From Marinobacter subterrani (lineage in GTDB: Bacteria; Pseudomonadota; Gammaproteobacteria; Pseudomonadales; Oleiphilaceae): a DNA stretch of 64,000 nucleotides. The stretch lies in the NCBI RefSeq assembly GCF_001045555.1, contig NZ_LFBU01000001.1:2294001-2358000 (forward strand), in the 5' to 3' direction. Made by a program: the position numbers and the translations under genes. Position 1 is the stretch's first letter; each line of letters starts with the position of its first letter. This document shows, piece by piece, positions 9,675-18,204 of the stretch. Under the pieces are notes generated by a model that worked only from the letters and a program-made list of their open reading frames with translations, was not told the origin of the DNA and did not search any database.

Positions 9675-9881
9675 ATGTCTACAATTACCGGTAACGTTAA
9701 GTTCTTCAACGAAGCAAAAGGTTTTGGCTTTATCACTCGTGAAGGCGGCGCCGACGTCTTTGTTCACTACAGCTCTATTCAGGGTAGCGGTTTCAAAACT
9801 CTGGCCGAAGGCCAGGAAGTTGAGTTCTCCGTGACCCAGGGCCAGAAAGGCCCGCAGGCAGAGAACGTTATTGGCCTGTAA
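9675..9881 (+). CDS. CspA-family cold-shock protein
   Basis: A 68-aa single cold-shock domain with both nucleic-acid-binding motifs intact: RNP1 as KGFGFIT (residues 16-22) and RNP2 as VFVHYS (residues 28-33). Such proteins melt RNA secondary structure in the cytoplasm. The gene stands alone, preceded by a long leader and followed at 9906 by a good rho-independent terminator, so it is a single-gene transcript. Confidence 0.96.
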   Translation: MSTITGNVKFFNEAKGFGFITREGGADVFVHYSSIQGSGFKTLAEGQEVEFSVTQGQKGPQAENVIGL

Positions 9882-9905
9882 ATAACAGCCAATACGTCAT
9901 GAAGA

Positions 9906-9931
9906 AAGGCAGCCTCGTGCTGCCTTTTTTT
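9906..9931 (+). terminator. Rho-independent terminator of the cold-shock gene
   Basis: AAAGGCAGC and GCTGCCTTT form a 9-bp stem with a 5-nt loop (CTCGT), followed by a T-run, 24 bp after the cold-shock stop codon. Confidence 0.9.
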
Positions 9932-10116
9932 ATGGAAAATCGAAAACCCGACTCCAAATGCGTCCGCCAGCTAACGGCATGGTGAGCTCCGATTACGTTT
10001 GAGCTTTTCTGCTATGATGCCTGCAGGTTGCAAAGACGCTGGCCGACACACTGGAAAGGCTTGCTGCGTAGAACGGCATCTGCCTGTTTGCATAAAGGGA
10101 TTTTGAGGACTGGTTT

Positions 10117-12570
10117 ATGACAGGGACGTCAGATAAACACGAGATTTTCACTGATCTCACTGAAGCACTGGCCATGGCTTTCTCAGTGATCTGTGTGGCG
10201 GTCATCGTCAAGGACGGAGATTCCCCGAGCCATCTCATCGGCGATCCGGAGACAGCGCAGCTGCTAATGACGTTGGACAGCGTTCAGGCGACATTGGCTG
10301 ACGGGCTCTCCAGAACCGAAGTGCCACCACCAGGCACAGCCCTGGAAGCAGCCGCCTTCATTGCTGTTGAACCCCTGAACATTCCTCACCAGGAATCCGT
10401 GGCCACGGTGGTCGCATTCGCAGGCAAACACCTGGATGATTGCGAGCGCGCAGTTGCACTTCTGCACTCACTGGTGACGGAAACGCTCAATGAGTTAATG
10501 TTTCTGAGGCAAACACCCTTTCTGGCAGCTGCTTTTGCGGAAATCGAATGTGGTGTAACAATCGCCGATCCCAATCTGGAAGACACGCCTTTAGTCTATG
10601 CCAACGCCGCATTCGAGCGTATGACGGGGTATTCAAAAGCGGAATTATTGGGTCGTAATTGCCGCTTTCTTCAGGGTGATCTCCAAGACCAGCCCAGTCT
10701 TCGCACTATTCGCAATGCGCTTGCGCGTGGCACAGACTGTACTGCCGTAGTGACTAACTTCCGCAGTAACGGTGAGTCGTTCGAAAACCGCCTCAAACTT
10801 CGGCCCATCCGGGCGCATGACGGTAAGATCTCTCACATAATTGGTATTCAGCTTGATGTCACAAGAGAACACTCCGCTCTCGAATCTCTGGCGCTGCAAA
10901 AACGCCGCTATGAAAGTCTCATTGAAACGCAGTCAAGCTACATCTGGCTCATGGATGCAGACGGAGAGCTTAAGAGTGTGCCCGAGAAATGGCTAGAGCT
11001 TGCTGGTCTTCCACCCTCGAGCGACCCGCCAGAGCTGCGGGCGATCCGCAGTGTCCTGACTCCGGAGGCAGCACAAGCTTTCCATGAGGGGTGGAGCAAA
11101 GCCCTCAGCAATCTGACACCGTTTGAAGTGATCTATCAGCTGCCGGCCCAAACCCTATCCCCCAGGTGGTTTCTGGACCGCATTACGCCGGTGCGCGATG
11201 ATGAGAACAGACTTCTTGAGTGGATTGCCTCGTCTCAGGAAATCACTGAATTGATACGCGCCGAAAAGGAAATTGAGCGTGCCGCGTATGAGGACCGTCT
11301 GACTGGTCTACTATCGCCGGAAGGCTTTGCCCAGCGCCTTGACGAGCATCTCAGAGCGCGGGATCTGCACCCGGCCAGCCCGGTGGTAGTAGTCGACATC
11401 AGAGCCCTTAGAGAAATCAATAACACCCGTGGTTATGACGTTGGCGATGAAGTCCTGAGGGAGGTCGCCCGGCGACTGACCTCCGAGTTGGGGCCAAGCG
11501 CACTGGTGGCGCGCACCGGCGGTGACGAGTTCACCGTGCTTGCACCACTTGAAAATCAGCGCACTCGGCGTCAATTGCGAAAATGCATGGCAGCCGTCTT
11601 CGGTGTCCCTTTTGAAATCAGAGGCTTTTCCTTCAACGTGGAAGCATCTTTCGGCTACGCCCGGATCCGCAGCAGCGCCGGGGACGCCCGGAAGCTTATG
11701 ACCGATGCGGCATTGGCGTTGCACCTGAGCCAGTTGAATCCGGCGTTGACCTGGTCCCAATACACAAAAGCGCTCGAGCGTGAAACGCGCAAAACCGTGG
11801 AACTCACAACGAAGCTACGCCACGCTCTGGAAGCAGAGCAACTGGAACTCTATTACCAACCTCAGGTTGATCTCGAGAGCGGGCGCATCATCTCGGCGGA
11901 ATCTTTGCTGCGATGGAATCATCCGGAGATGGGTTTCATACCGCCAGACCAATTCATCCCTCTGGCGGAACAAAGTCAGCTCATCGGGCCGATAGGAGAT
12001 TGGGTTCTGCGCCGAGCCTGCCGGGACCTCAAGGCGTGGAAAGATGCGGGCCTGGGGACCTGCCCGGTGTCGATCAATGTATCCCTGATCCAGTTCCAAC
12101 TGGGGTCTATTCCAGACACAGTGCGCCGGGCATTGACTGACTTCAACGTCGCACCGGAGGAGTTGACCCTGGAGATCACAGAAAGCGTCTTCGAGCAGCA
12201 CGGCAGGGCCTTGAAGCAGGATCTGGAAGCCCTCAGTGCGATGGGAATTCGGCTGTCCCTGGACGACTTTGGAACAGGCTATTCGTCTTTGGGCCATTTA
12301 AAAGACTATCAGTTCAATGAGATCAAGATAGACAAAAGCTTTGTTAGCCAGTTGGACGAGGGTGATTACGCACAAGCGATCGTCAAAGCAACGATCTTCA
12401 TCGCCGCAGCACTTGGTGCAGATGTCGTTGCCGAGGGGATTGAAGCATCAGAGCACATAACGACTTTGCGGCAACTTGGATGCACAAAAGGCCAGGGTTA
12501 CTATTTCAGCCGGCCTGTACCCGAACCCATTTGGCATCAATTGCTTATCAACAAAAAAGTGCTTCCCTGA
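10117..12570 (+). CDS. LOV-PAS-GGDEF-EAL blue-light c-di-GMP signalling protein
   Basis: An 817-aa cytoplasmic signalling protein with no membrane helix. Residues ~1-130 form a GAF-like lead-in. Residues ~135-255 form a PAS domain carrying the LOV signature GRNCRFLQG, whose cysteine forms the flavin adduct in blue-light sensors. A second PAS follows (SLIETQSSYIWLMDADGELK). The GGDEF motif is intact at about residue 468, but the RxxD inhibitory site before it is absent (PSAL). The EAL domain reads ESLLRWNHP in place of EALLRWNHP and keeps SINVS, DDFGTGYSS, IKIDKSF and VAEGIE, so phosphodiesterase activity is likely. It may make and degrade c-di-GMP under light control; direction is unknown. 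Confidence 0.92.
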   Translation: MTGTSDKHEIFTDLTEALAMAFSVICVAVIVKDGDSPSHLIGDPETAQLLMTLDSVQATLADGLSRTEVPPPGTALEAAAFIAVEPLNIPHQESVATVVAFAGKHLDDCERAVALLHSLVTETLNELMFLRQTPFLAAAFAEIECGVTIADPNLEDTPLVYANAAFERMTGYSKAELLGRNCRFLQGDLQDQPSLRTIRNALARGTDCTAVVTNFRSNGESFENRLKLRPIRAHDGKISHIIGIQLDVTREHSALESLALQKRRYESLIETQSSYIWLMDADGELKSVPEKWLELAGLPPSSDPPELRAIRSVLTPEAAQAFHEGWSKALSNLTPFEVIYQLPAQTLSPRWFLDRITPVRDDENRLLEWIASSQEITELIRAEKEIERAAYEDRLTGLLSPEGFAQRLDEHLRARDLHPASPVVVVDIRALREINNTRGYDVGDEVLREVARRLTSELGPSALVARTGGDEFTVLAPLENQRTRRQLRKCMAAVFGVPFEIRGFSFNVEASFGYARIRSSAGDARKLMTDAALALHLSQLNPALTWSQYTKALERETRKTVELTTKLRHALEAEQLELYYQPQVDLESGRIISAESLLRWNHPEMGFIPPDQFIPLAEQSQLIGPIGDWVLRRACRDLKAWKDAGLGTCPVSINVSLIQFQLGSIPDTVRRALTDFNVAPEELTLEITESVFEQHGRALKQDLEALSAMGIRLSLDDFGTGYSSLGHLKDYQFNEIKIDKSFVSQLDEGDYAQAIVKATIFIAAALGADVVAEGIEASEHITTLRQLGCTKGQGYYFSRPVPEPIWHQLLINKKVLP

Positions 12571-12628
12571 CGGCCGGGAGGTTGGGTGGCGGCATGCGCC
12601 AGGATGTCGACCGGTTGCTAAGTGCTAT

Positions 12629-12678
12629 CCGGCGGTTACAACGCCATGCGCGGGCATGGGGGTATTAAATGCGGTTGA
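12629..12678 (+). pseudogene. Fragment of a MOSC-domain gene 3' end
   Basis: The bases GGCGGTTACAACGCCATGCG and those following (GGNAMRGHGGI-like: GGYNAMRGHGGI then KCG-stop) closely match 22726-22765 inside the intact MOSC gene. Only this short stretch is present, between the LOV protein and the next gene. Confidence 0.6.
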
Positions 12679-12756
12679 CTGCCATGAAGAAGGCGGTCTG
12701 AAAAAACAAGACGATCAAAGTTGACACAGTTCAAGGTTCGCTCAAGGATGATTGTC

Positions 12757-14748
12757 ATGACCAGATCTAAAAATGACATCGAAAACCAGAGCAGCGGTAC
12801 GCCAGCAAACCTTGTAACGGCCTTTGAAGACGCCGTCAGCCGCCTGGCTGAAGTCAATGCCGTGGAGGGTGTTTCGCCCGTATTCGAAGTGATTGAAGCG
12901 GCAAAGTCCCTGGTGCTCAGCCCCGAAGGGCTGGAGGCAATTTACCAACGTGTCCCGGCCATCGAATCGGCCGGGTTCTTTGGTGGCAGCGATTGGGACT
13001 TTCCCCAGACACTGGTGCCCTCCCTCGCTGCACGCACGGTTCGACACGGTGAGCCAACCGAAACACTGGTCGAATGCCTGAGCCAGATTCGCCTTTTGGC
13101 GGTGGCCAAAGGCGACTGCATACACGCCTCAATCTCGGCGGAACATGCCCATCATTTCCTCGCCCAGGTGATGGCGATGAACCTTGATCTGGTGGTCAGT
13201 GACGACCTGCAGGAAAGTGATCGGCTGCGGCCCGATCAACTCGGCCATGCCGTTCAGAACCTGTACCACTTCCTGCTTCAGCATCTGGGTTATGAAAACC
13301 TGCTGGAACACCTGGTGGCTGAAGTCTGGCGAATTCTGGAGCAACGCCCGGTGCAGGTTGAGGGCGTCAAACAGATGGTGACCCAGATTGCCGTCTGCCT
13401 GAAAAAACCGGACGCCCTGGGCGGTGAAGTCAGCGACGACGCCCTGCAACTGATCAACGCCCTGTTCAGCCCCACCGAAGGTTGCCGTGAAGACCCCGGC
13501 TTTGAAGTCTATTCCGAACGACTGGCGGAAATGGACGACGCCACCCTGATGCGAGAGGCCATCGCCTTTGCCCGGGCCATGCACAACACCGGCCTGGTGT
13601 CCGCCTATATGCCGGTGTTCATTCGGTACCTGCGTGACCGCTGGAATGCCCTGATTCCCACAGCCCTTGGGCTGAGTTACACCGGTGCCGATGCGTTTCA
13701 CTGCTACCCCGCGCTGATACACCGCCTGATTGACGACGCCGTATTTCCCGAAACCAGCCAATGCACCTATGGCCTGGCCATGATGCTGGAACGGGGCATT
13801 CTCTACTCGCCCCCAGTGGCGCCATCCCTGTGGCGCCAGATCCGCATGACGCTCTGCGACGCCGCAGCCGAGAAAATCGCGACCGTCTTCGGCGGGGCTC
13901 GCTCACCCGAATGCGTCTTACTCGCCGACGTACTGAACGTACTGGGACGGCCACTGGGCGTCGGCCAGGGCAACTACCCTACCTGCCAGTCCACCCGCGC
14001 GCTGTCCATGTGGGCCTACAACATGCCCGCAGAATTACTGCGTATCCTTGCCTGGGCGGCGCGGGACGATGAAATCGTCATGCGGTTCGAAGGCAACAGC
14101 ATTTCTTCACGGGAGCTCGGTGCAGGGCTGGCAACCGAGCCACCCGTTGATGTCGATGCCGTTTCCCTGCTGACCGTGCCGCATCTGGACCGCATCTATT
14201 TTGAAATGGGGCGACGCAGCGTTGGCCGAGGGGAAGACCCTCATAAATGGGTCAACGCCGAATTTCACGGCGACCACGTCGGCCACGGATTTCGCATCGC
14301 CGTAGACGTTTTTACCGGCGGCCTGAAAGACTTCGAAGGGTTTGTCCGGGATTTCTACGCCGCCTATCACCCCTTCTATAACGGCAACATTCCCGTGATC
14401 AATCCGCAGCCGGCCGGCATTGCAGTAACTGACAGCGCCACACGCTTTCTAGGCTGGCACGCCATCACCATCCAACGGCTCGCAATGGATAAAGACAAGA
14501 CCATGCGCGTGTACTTTTTCAACCCCAACAACGACAGCGGGCAGAACTGGGGCCAGGGCGTTATTACCTCAACCCACGGCCACGGCGAACTGTTCGGCGA
14601 AGCCTCCCTGCCCGTCGCCGAATTCGCCTCCCGGCTGTACGTGTTCCACTATGACCCGATGGAAAAAGGCGATCCGGATGATGTCCCGGCCGATGAGGTT
14701 AACCGGGCCATGGAACTGGCCCGGGGCAGTTGGGCCTCAGCCCGGTAG
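12757..14748 (+). CDS. Large protein of unknown function with possible cysteine-hydrolase triad
   Basis: I do not recognise this 663-aa protein. It has no signal peptide or membrane helix and looks soluble. The N-terminal two-thirds is helical and acidic. The last third has GQGNYPTCQSTRALSMW (Cys near residue 410), FLGWHAITIQRLA (His near 568) and VYFFNPNNDSGQNWGQG (Asn/Asp near 590). This Cys...His...Asn/Asp order, with the Cys at the start of a helix, is what papain-fold or transglutaminase-like enzymes show; this is inference. The ATG at 12757 follows AAGGA by nine bases; a TTG at 12721 would add 12 residues. It ends with no obvious partner gene. Confidence 0.8.
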   Translation: MTRSKNDIENQSSGTPANLVTAFEDAVSRLAEVNAVEGVSPVFEVIEAAKSLVLSPEGLEAIYQRVPAIESAGFFGGSDWDFPQTLVPSLAARTVRHGEPTETLVECLSQIRLLAVAKGDCIHASISAEHAHHFLAQVMAMNLDLVVSDDLQESDRLRPDQLGHAVQNLYHFLLQHLGYENLLEHLVAEVWRILEQRPVQVEGVKQMVTQIAVCLKKPDALGGEVSDDALQLINALFSPTEGCREDPGFEVYSERLAEMDDATLMREAIAFARAMHNTGLVSAYMPVFIRYLRDRWNALIPTALGLSYTGADAFHCYPALIHRLIDDAVFPETSQCTYGLAMMLERGILYSPPVAPSLWRQIRMTLCDAAAEKIATVFGGARSPECVLLADVLNVLGRPLGVGQGNYPTCQSTRALSMWAYNMPAELLRILAWAARDDEIVMRFEGNSISSRELGAGLATEPPVDVDAVSLLTVPHLDRIYFEMGRRSVGRGEDPHKWVNAEFHGDHVGHGFRIAVDVFTGGLKDFEGFVRDFYAAYHPFYNGNIPVINPQPAGIAVTDSATRFLGWHAITIQRLAMDKDKTMRVYFFNPNNDSGQNWGQGVITSTHGHGELFGEASLPVAEFASRLYVFHYDPMEKGDPDDVPADEVNRAMELARGSWASAR

Positions 14749-14868
14749 TCAGCGACTCCTTGCTTTCCATGCCGGATGTGTACTATGCCAACACAACTCC
14801 AAGCCTTGAACCTATTACTGTGAGCACCCTCCATCGACGTGAAAAAGGCCACCCAACACTGCCCCCCC

Positions 14869-15122
14869 ATGGCAAAGCCAAAACGAATCTACCTAGCCGG
14901 CCCGGAAGTCTTCTTCCCGGCTGAAGAACACCAGGCCATCGTGGCCGAGAAAAAACGCCTGTTTCAGGACTACGGGTTCGAGGGCATCGACCCACTGGAC
15001 CGCCGACACTACCGGGAACGGACGAGCTCAACCGGTCTGGACGAACTGGGCCACACCATTGAGGACTTTGAGATGAGCGACAACCTGATGTCGGCAGCGC
15101 CTTTGTCGATCGCGTATATCAA
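14869..15122 (+). pseudogene. Internally deleted nucleoside 2-deoxyribosyltransferase-like gene
   Basis: The frame starts MAKPKRIYLAGPEVFFPAEE and continues HQAIVAEKKRLFQDYGFEGI DPLD, the N-terminus of nucleoside 2-deoxyribosyltransferases. It then jumps near 15005 to DELGHTIEDFEMSDNLM, which resembles the far C-terminal part (TIEDFGMADNLM type). The catalytic middle is missing. A second N-terminal fragment of the same gene type occurs at 35652. Confidence 0.65.
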
Positions 15123-15124
15123 GA

Positions 15125-15185
15125 AAGTAACAAAGCCGAAGCCCTTGGCGTCATTCCATGAGGTGAGTGAGCCCTTTTGATTCAC
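15125..15185 (-). pseudogene. 5' fragment of a cold-shock/DUF1294 gene
   Basis: On the reverse strand GTG at 15183-15185 begins VNQKGSLTSWNDAKGFGFVT, nearly the same as the start of the intact gene at 23849-24490 ([20 protein letters not shown]). The match ends after about 20 codons and runs into the deoxyribosyltransferase remnant. Confidence 0.7.
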
Positions 15186-15413
15186 TGGCGGTTCCCTGCA
15201 TAGTCTATTTTCGGCGCCTGGCAGGAGTATGCTGCCTACCTGACAAGAGATTCGGCCGAGTTCCTCCAAGCGATTTCACGAGATTTTACTCCGCTTACCC
15301 CCTCAGTCCGTAGCATGGTCACCAGCGCTCGGCTACCATGGCCCGCTGCCGCTGAGCCTCCGCTCAGCGGTAGGCAATACTCAAAAAAACAGATAAGTAA
15401 AAAGGAACCGACT

Positions 15414-15962
15414 GTGCGAAACGCAAGGATTCTGGCGGTGCTAGCCGCTCTGCTCTACCTTACCGGCTGCGCCTCCGGCGCCCAAATGGGCAACATGGTG
15501 TATGACGGGCCAGTGAAGGCCTACGACACAGCCCTGGAAAACAATGTGGATGTCACCAGCGTATCGGGCGGCGAGAAAACAAACCCCGCATGGACCTCCG
15601 AGATCGACAACGACGCCTTCGCGGGCGCTCTGAAACAAACCCTGCAGAAACAGGGACTGCTCTCCGGCTCTGGCCGCTATCAGCTCGAAGCTCTCCTGCT
15701 GGAAGTTGACCAGCCTATGTTCGGGCTGGACTTCGAGGTAACCACCCGCGTGAAGTACATCCTGACCGACCGCGACAACGGCGCAGTTGTCTTGAATGAA
15801 ACGATCGCCGCACCGTACACAGCCACCGTTGGCGATGCCTTCGTCGCCATCAAACGCCTGAGGCTGGCCAACGAAGGATCCGGAAAAGCGAATATCCAGG
15901 GTCTGGTTGAGAAACTCTCCGAACTGCAAATCCAACCTGGCGACATCTCCCTCGCGCAATAA
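15414..15962 (+). CDS. Predicted outer-membrane lipoprotein of unknown function
   Basis: A 182-aa protein with a lipoprotein signal peptide and lipobox (LYLTGCASG, Cys at about residue 19). The mature part is a mixed alpha/beta domain (LKQTLQKQGLLSGSGRYQLE, VTTRVKYILTDRDNGAVVLN) that I cannot assign. The GTG start at 15414 is preceded by AAAGGAA; the longer in-frame ORF upstream has no signal peptide at its own start. It is 36 bp upstream of a second lipoprotein gene on the same strand, so the two are probably co-transcribed. Confidence 0.8.
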   Translation: MRNARILAVLAALLYLTGCASGAQMGNMVYDGPVKAYDTALENNVDVTSVSGGEKTNPAWTSEIDNDAFAGALKQTLQKQGLLSGSGRYQLEALLLEVDQPMFGLDFEVTTRVKYILTDRDNGAVVLNETIAAPYTATVGDAFVAIKRLRLANEGSGKANIQGLVEKLSELQIQPGDISLAQ

Positions 15963-15998
15963 CTTTTCTGGAATTCAGCACTACTACAAGGAAGCACC

Positions 15999-16613
15999 AT
16001 GAAGTATCCGCTACTACTCACACTGGCCGCCATCGCGTTTCTGTCTACCGGTTGCGCATCGGTGGTCTCCGGAACCGACCAGAAACTTACCTTCAACAGC
16101 GAGCCTGAAGAAGCTACCGTTACGGTTTCCGGCCGTGTACTCGGTAAAACCCCACTGACTGTGCCGGTGGACCGGGGCTCCAACCAATCCATTACCTTTG
16201 AAAAGGAAGGCTACGAGACCTACACCGCTCAGCTTTCCACCACAACCAACCCGTGGTTCTTCGGTAATATCGTGCTTGGCGGCCTGGTGGGTTCCACTAC
16301 CGATGGCGTCTCCGGTGCCATTCACGAGTTTTCCCCGGACCAGTACTTTGTCACCCTGCAGCCAAAGACACCCACCGGCGTCTCAACCTCCAGGCCGCGA
16401 CAGATCAAGGAAATCATCATCGCGTTCAGCGGAGAGTTTCGCCACCAACTGGCCGCCGGTGGGGGTGAAAAAGTGGACACTGTCGTGCACTTGCTGGGTA
16501 TCGACGCCTCACAGAAAGGCACCACCGTGCGGGCGCTGAACCAGCTTGCATTGGCGAACGAGAACGACCTTGAGCTGGCTGAAATGATTATTGAGGTTTA
16601 CGACGTTCAGTAA
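15999..16613 (+). CDS. PEGA-domain lipoprotein
   Basis: A 204-aa lipoprotein: signal peptide MKYPLLLTLAAIAFLSTGCA with the lipobox Cys at residue 19. It is followed by a PEGA-type repeat (VTVSGRVLGKTPLTVPVDRG, ITFEKEGYETYTAQL) and a glycine-rich possible membrane segment (FFGNIVLGGLVGSTTDG). Similar proteins sit at the cell surface; the function is unknown. AAGGAAGC precedes the ATG. A 50-bp piece of this gene is duplicated at 19195. Confidence 0.82.
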   Translation: MKYPLLLTLAAIAFLSTGCASVVSGTDQKLTFNSEPEEATVTVSGRVLGKTPLTVPVDRGSNQSITFEKEGYETYTAQLSTTTNPWFFGNIVLGGLVGSTTDGVSGAIHEFSPDQYFVTLQPKTPTGVSTSRPRQIKEIIIAFSGEFRHQLAAGGGEKVDTVVHLLGIDASQKGTTVRALNQLALANENDLELAEMIIEVYDVQ

Positions 16614-16625
16614 CGGTTCACTCTC

Positions 16626-16655
16626 GAAAACCGGGGCGGGCGGGTTCCGGTTTTC
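16626..16655 (+). terminator. Hairpin after the lipoprotein pair
   Basis: GAAAACCGG and CCGGTTTTC form a 9-bp stem around a 12-nt loop, 13 bp after the PEGA-lipoprotein stop codon. It may end the transcript. The arms also match the CCGGTTTTC repeat scattered through 16-41 kb. Confidence 0.6.
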
Positions 16656-16675
16656 CTGGGCTTTTGGTCAGTTAC

Positions 16676-16756
16676 CAAATAAGTGGCTGCAAAGACTTCA
16701 ACAAGTCAAAGCCCAGTTGCTGACACCAACTCATCGCCTCCGGCGCCACCAGCCTG
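16676..16756 (-). pseudogene. 3' fragment of a cold-shock/DUF1294 gene
   Basis: About 75 bp on the reverse strand match the 3' end of the intact gene at 23849 (LSKSLQPLIW end, QQLGFDL). The remainder of the gene is absent here; a 5' fragment lies 1.5 kb away at 15125. Confidence 0.65.
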
Positions 16757-16966
16757 TCCTAACCCGGATCCTTCGCGTAATCAAAGATCATTCGCCGCTC
16801 CCCTGTTTGTTGTTATTGTGTGTACGTTAAGACCCGACCACGCTATCACGTCCGGCCGCGATGTTCGCCAAAGGACCTGAACAAGTCCAAACCGGGTTTT
16901 CATACGAACCATACACTCTCGATCAATCGTGTATCTTTCCCAAAACAAGGAAACGGAGTGAATACT

Positions 16967-17920
16967 ATGCCTTTGACGATCAAGTGGTTCCTTTCCGTAA
17001 TCACGGCATTAACGATGGCCAGTGCCGCCCAGGCGGAAGCGCCGCTTAAAAAGGAGCAGGCGCCGGGCTATCACCGGATCATGGTGGGTGATTTTGTTGT
17101 GACCGCCCTGTCCGATGGAACAGTTGAACTGCCCGTGGATGACCTGCTGCTGAACACCACCAAAAAGCATGTGCATGAAACCCTGGCCGAGAATTTCCTT
17201 TCCGCGCCCCTGGCCACTTCGGTGAACAGTTATCTGATCAACACCGGCGAAAAACTGGTGCTTGTCGATACGGGCGCCGGCAGCCTGTTCGGCCCGACTC
17301 TCGGTTTCCTGGTCGAAAACATGAAGGCAGCGGGCTACACCCCCGACCAGGTGGATGAGATCTTCATTACCCACATGCACCCGGACCACGTCGGTGGCCT
17401 GGTGTCCGAGGGCGAGATCGTGTTCCCCAACGCCACGGTCCGCGCCCATCAGCAGGACGCCGATTATTGGCTCAGCGAAGCCAACCTGGAAGCAGCGTCG
17501 GAAGAGGCCAAAGGCTTTTTCAAGGGCGCTATGGCGTCGGTCAATCCTTACGTGAAGGCTGGCCAGTTCAAAACCTTCAAAAAGAACCAGGAGCTGGTTC
17601 CGGGCATTTCTTCTGTAGCGGCAGTGGGCCACACTCCGGGGCATAGCATGTACAAGGTGGAAAGCCAGGGCCAGACCATAATGCTGTGGGGCGATCTGAT
17701 CCACGTGGCTGCCGTGCAGTTCCCCGAGCCTGACATTGCGATTCAGTTTGATGTGAACAGTGAAACCGCTGTAAAAACCCGCGCGGAAGTCTTTGCCGAT
17801 GCACGGGAGAAGGGCTACCTGGTTGGCTCTTCACACCTTTCATTCCCCGGCCTTGGCCACCTGACAGGGGCGGAAAGGGGCTATGAGTTCATTCCGGTCA
17901 ACTACGACAGCGAGCTTTAA
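16967..17920 (+). CDS. Exported metallo-beta-lactamase-fold hydrolase
   Basis: A 317-aa MBL-fold enzyme with a Sec signal peptide (WFLSVITALTMASAAQAEA). Metal ligands are present: HMHPDH (the HxHxDH motif), GHTPGH, the Asp in LWGDLIHVAA and SSHLSFPG near the end. The layout matches quorum-quenching-lactonase-like or related periplasmic MBL hydrolases; the substrate cannot be fixed. ATG at 16967 has GGAG 8 bases upstream; the ORF extends further upstream without signal-peptide sense. A hairpin follows at 17930. Confidence 0.88.
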   Translation: MPLTIKWFLSVITALTMASAAQAEAPLKKEQAPGYHRIMVGDFVVTALSDGTVELPVDDLLLNTTKKHVHETLAENFLSAPLATSVNSYLINTGEKLVLVDTGAGSLFGPTLGFLVENMKAAGYTPDQVDEIFITHMHPDHVGGLVSEGEIVFPNATVRAHQQDADYWLSEANLEAASEEAKGFFKGAMASVNPYVKAGQFKTFKKNQELVPGISSVAAVGHTPGHSMYKVESQGQTIMLWGDLIHVAAVQFPEPDIAIQFDVNSETAVKTRAEVFADAREKGYLVGSSHLSFPGLGHLTGAERGYEFIPVNYDSEL

Positions 17921-17929
17921 CACGCTACG

Positions 17930-17957
17930 CCCCTGCCGTTGCCACAACGTTCAGGGG
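17930..17957 (+). terminator. Hairpin after the MBL hydrolase gene
   Basis: CCCCTG and CAGGGG with inner CGTT/AACG pairs form an interrupted hairpin ten bases after the stop codon, followed by CTGGTTTTCC. A weak terminator is plausible. Confidence 0.5.
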
Positions 17958-18204
17958 CTGGTTTTCCAAGGGCCCGGTTTTCGAAGTTTAACAATTCATC
18001 ACCAAGCAAATAGGCAGTACCCGAAATCACTGCTAGGCTCGTTCAGATAGCCGCAGACAGCGTAAGAGCACAGAAATCCGCCTCCGTTTTTCTCACCGGC
18101 CTCCGATCTGCGCCAGTACCTTGTGACATCCATGAACGTTCGCGTCGGAACCAGCACTACCCTGGAAGCCCAGACAGAAGCAGTTTTCCAACCCCCGGGA
18201 GTCT

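Noticed and set aside
17985..18060. TTTAACAATTCATC resembling the start of a class 1 integron attC site
   Set aside because: No inverted GTTRRRY end follows within 150 bases and no paired inner arms are seen.
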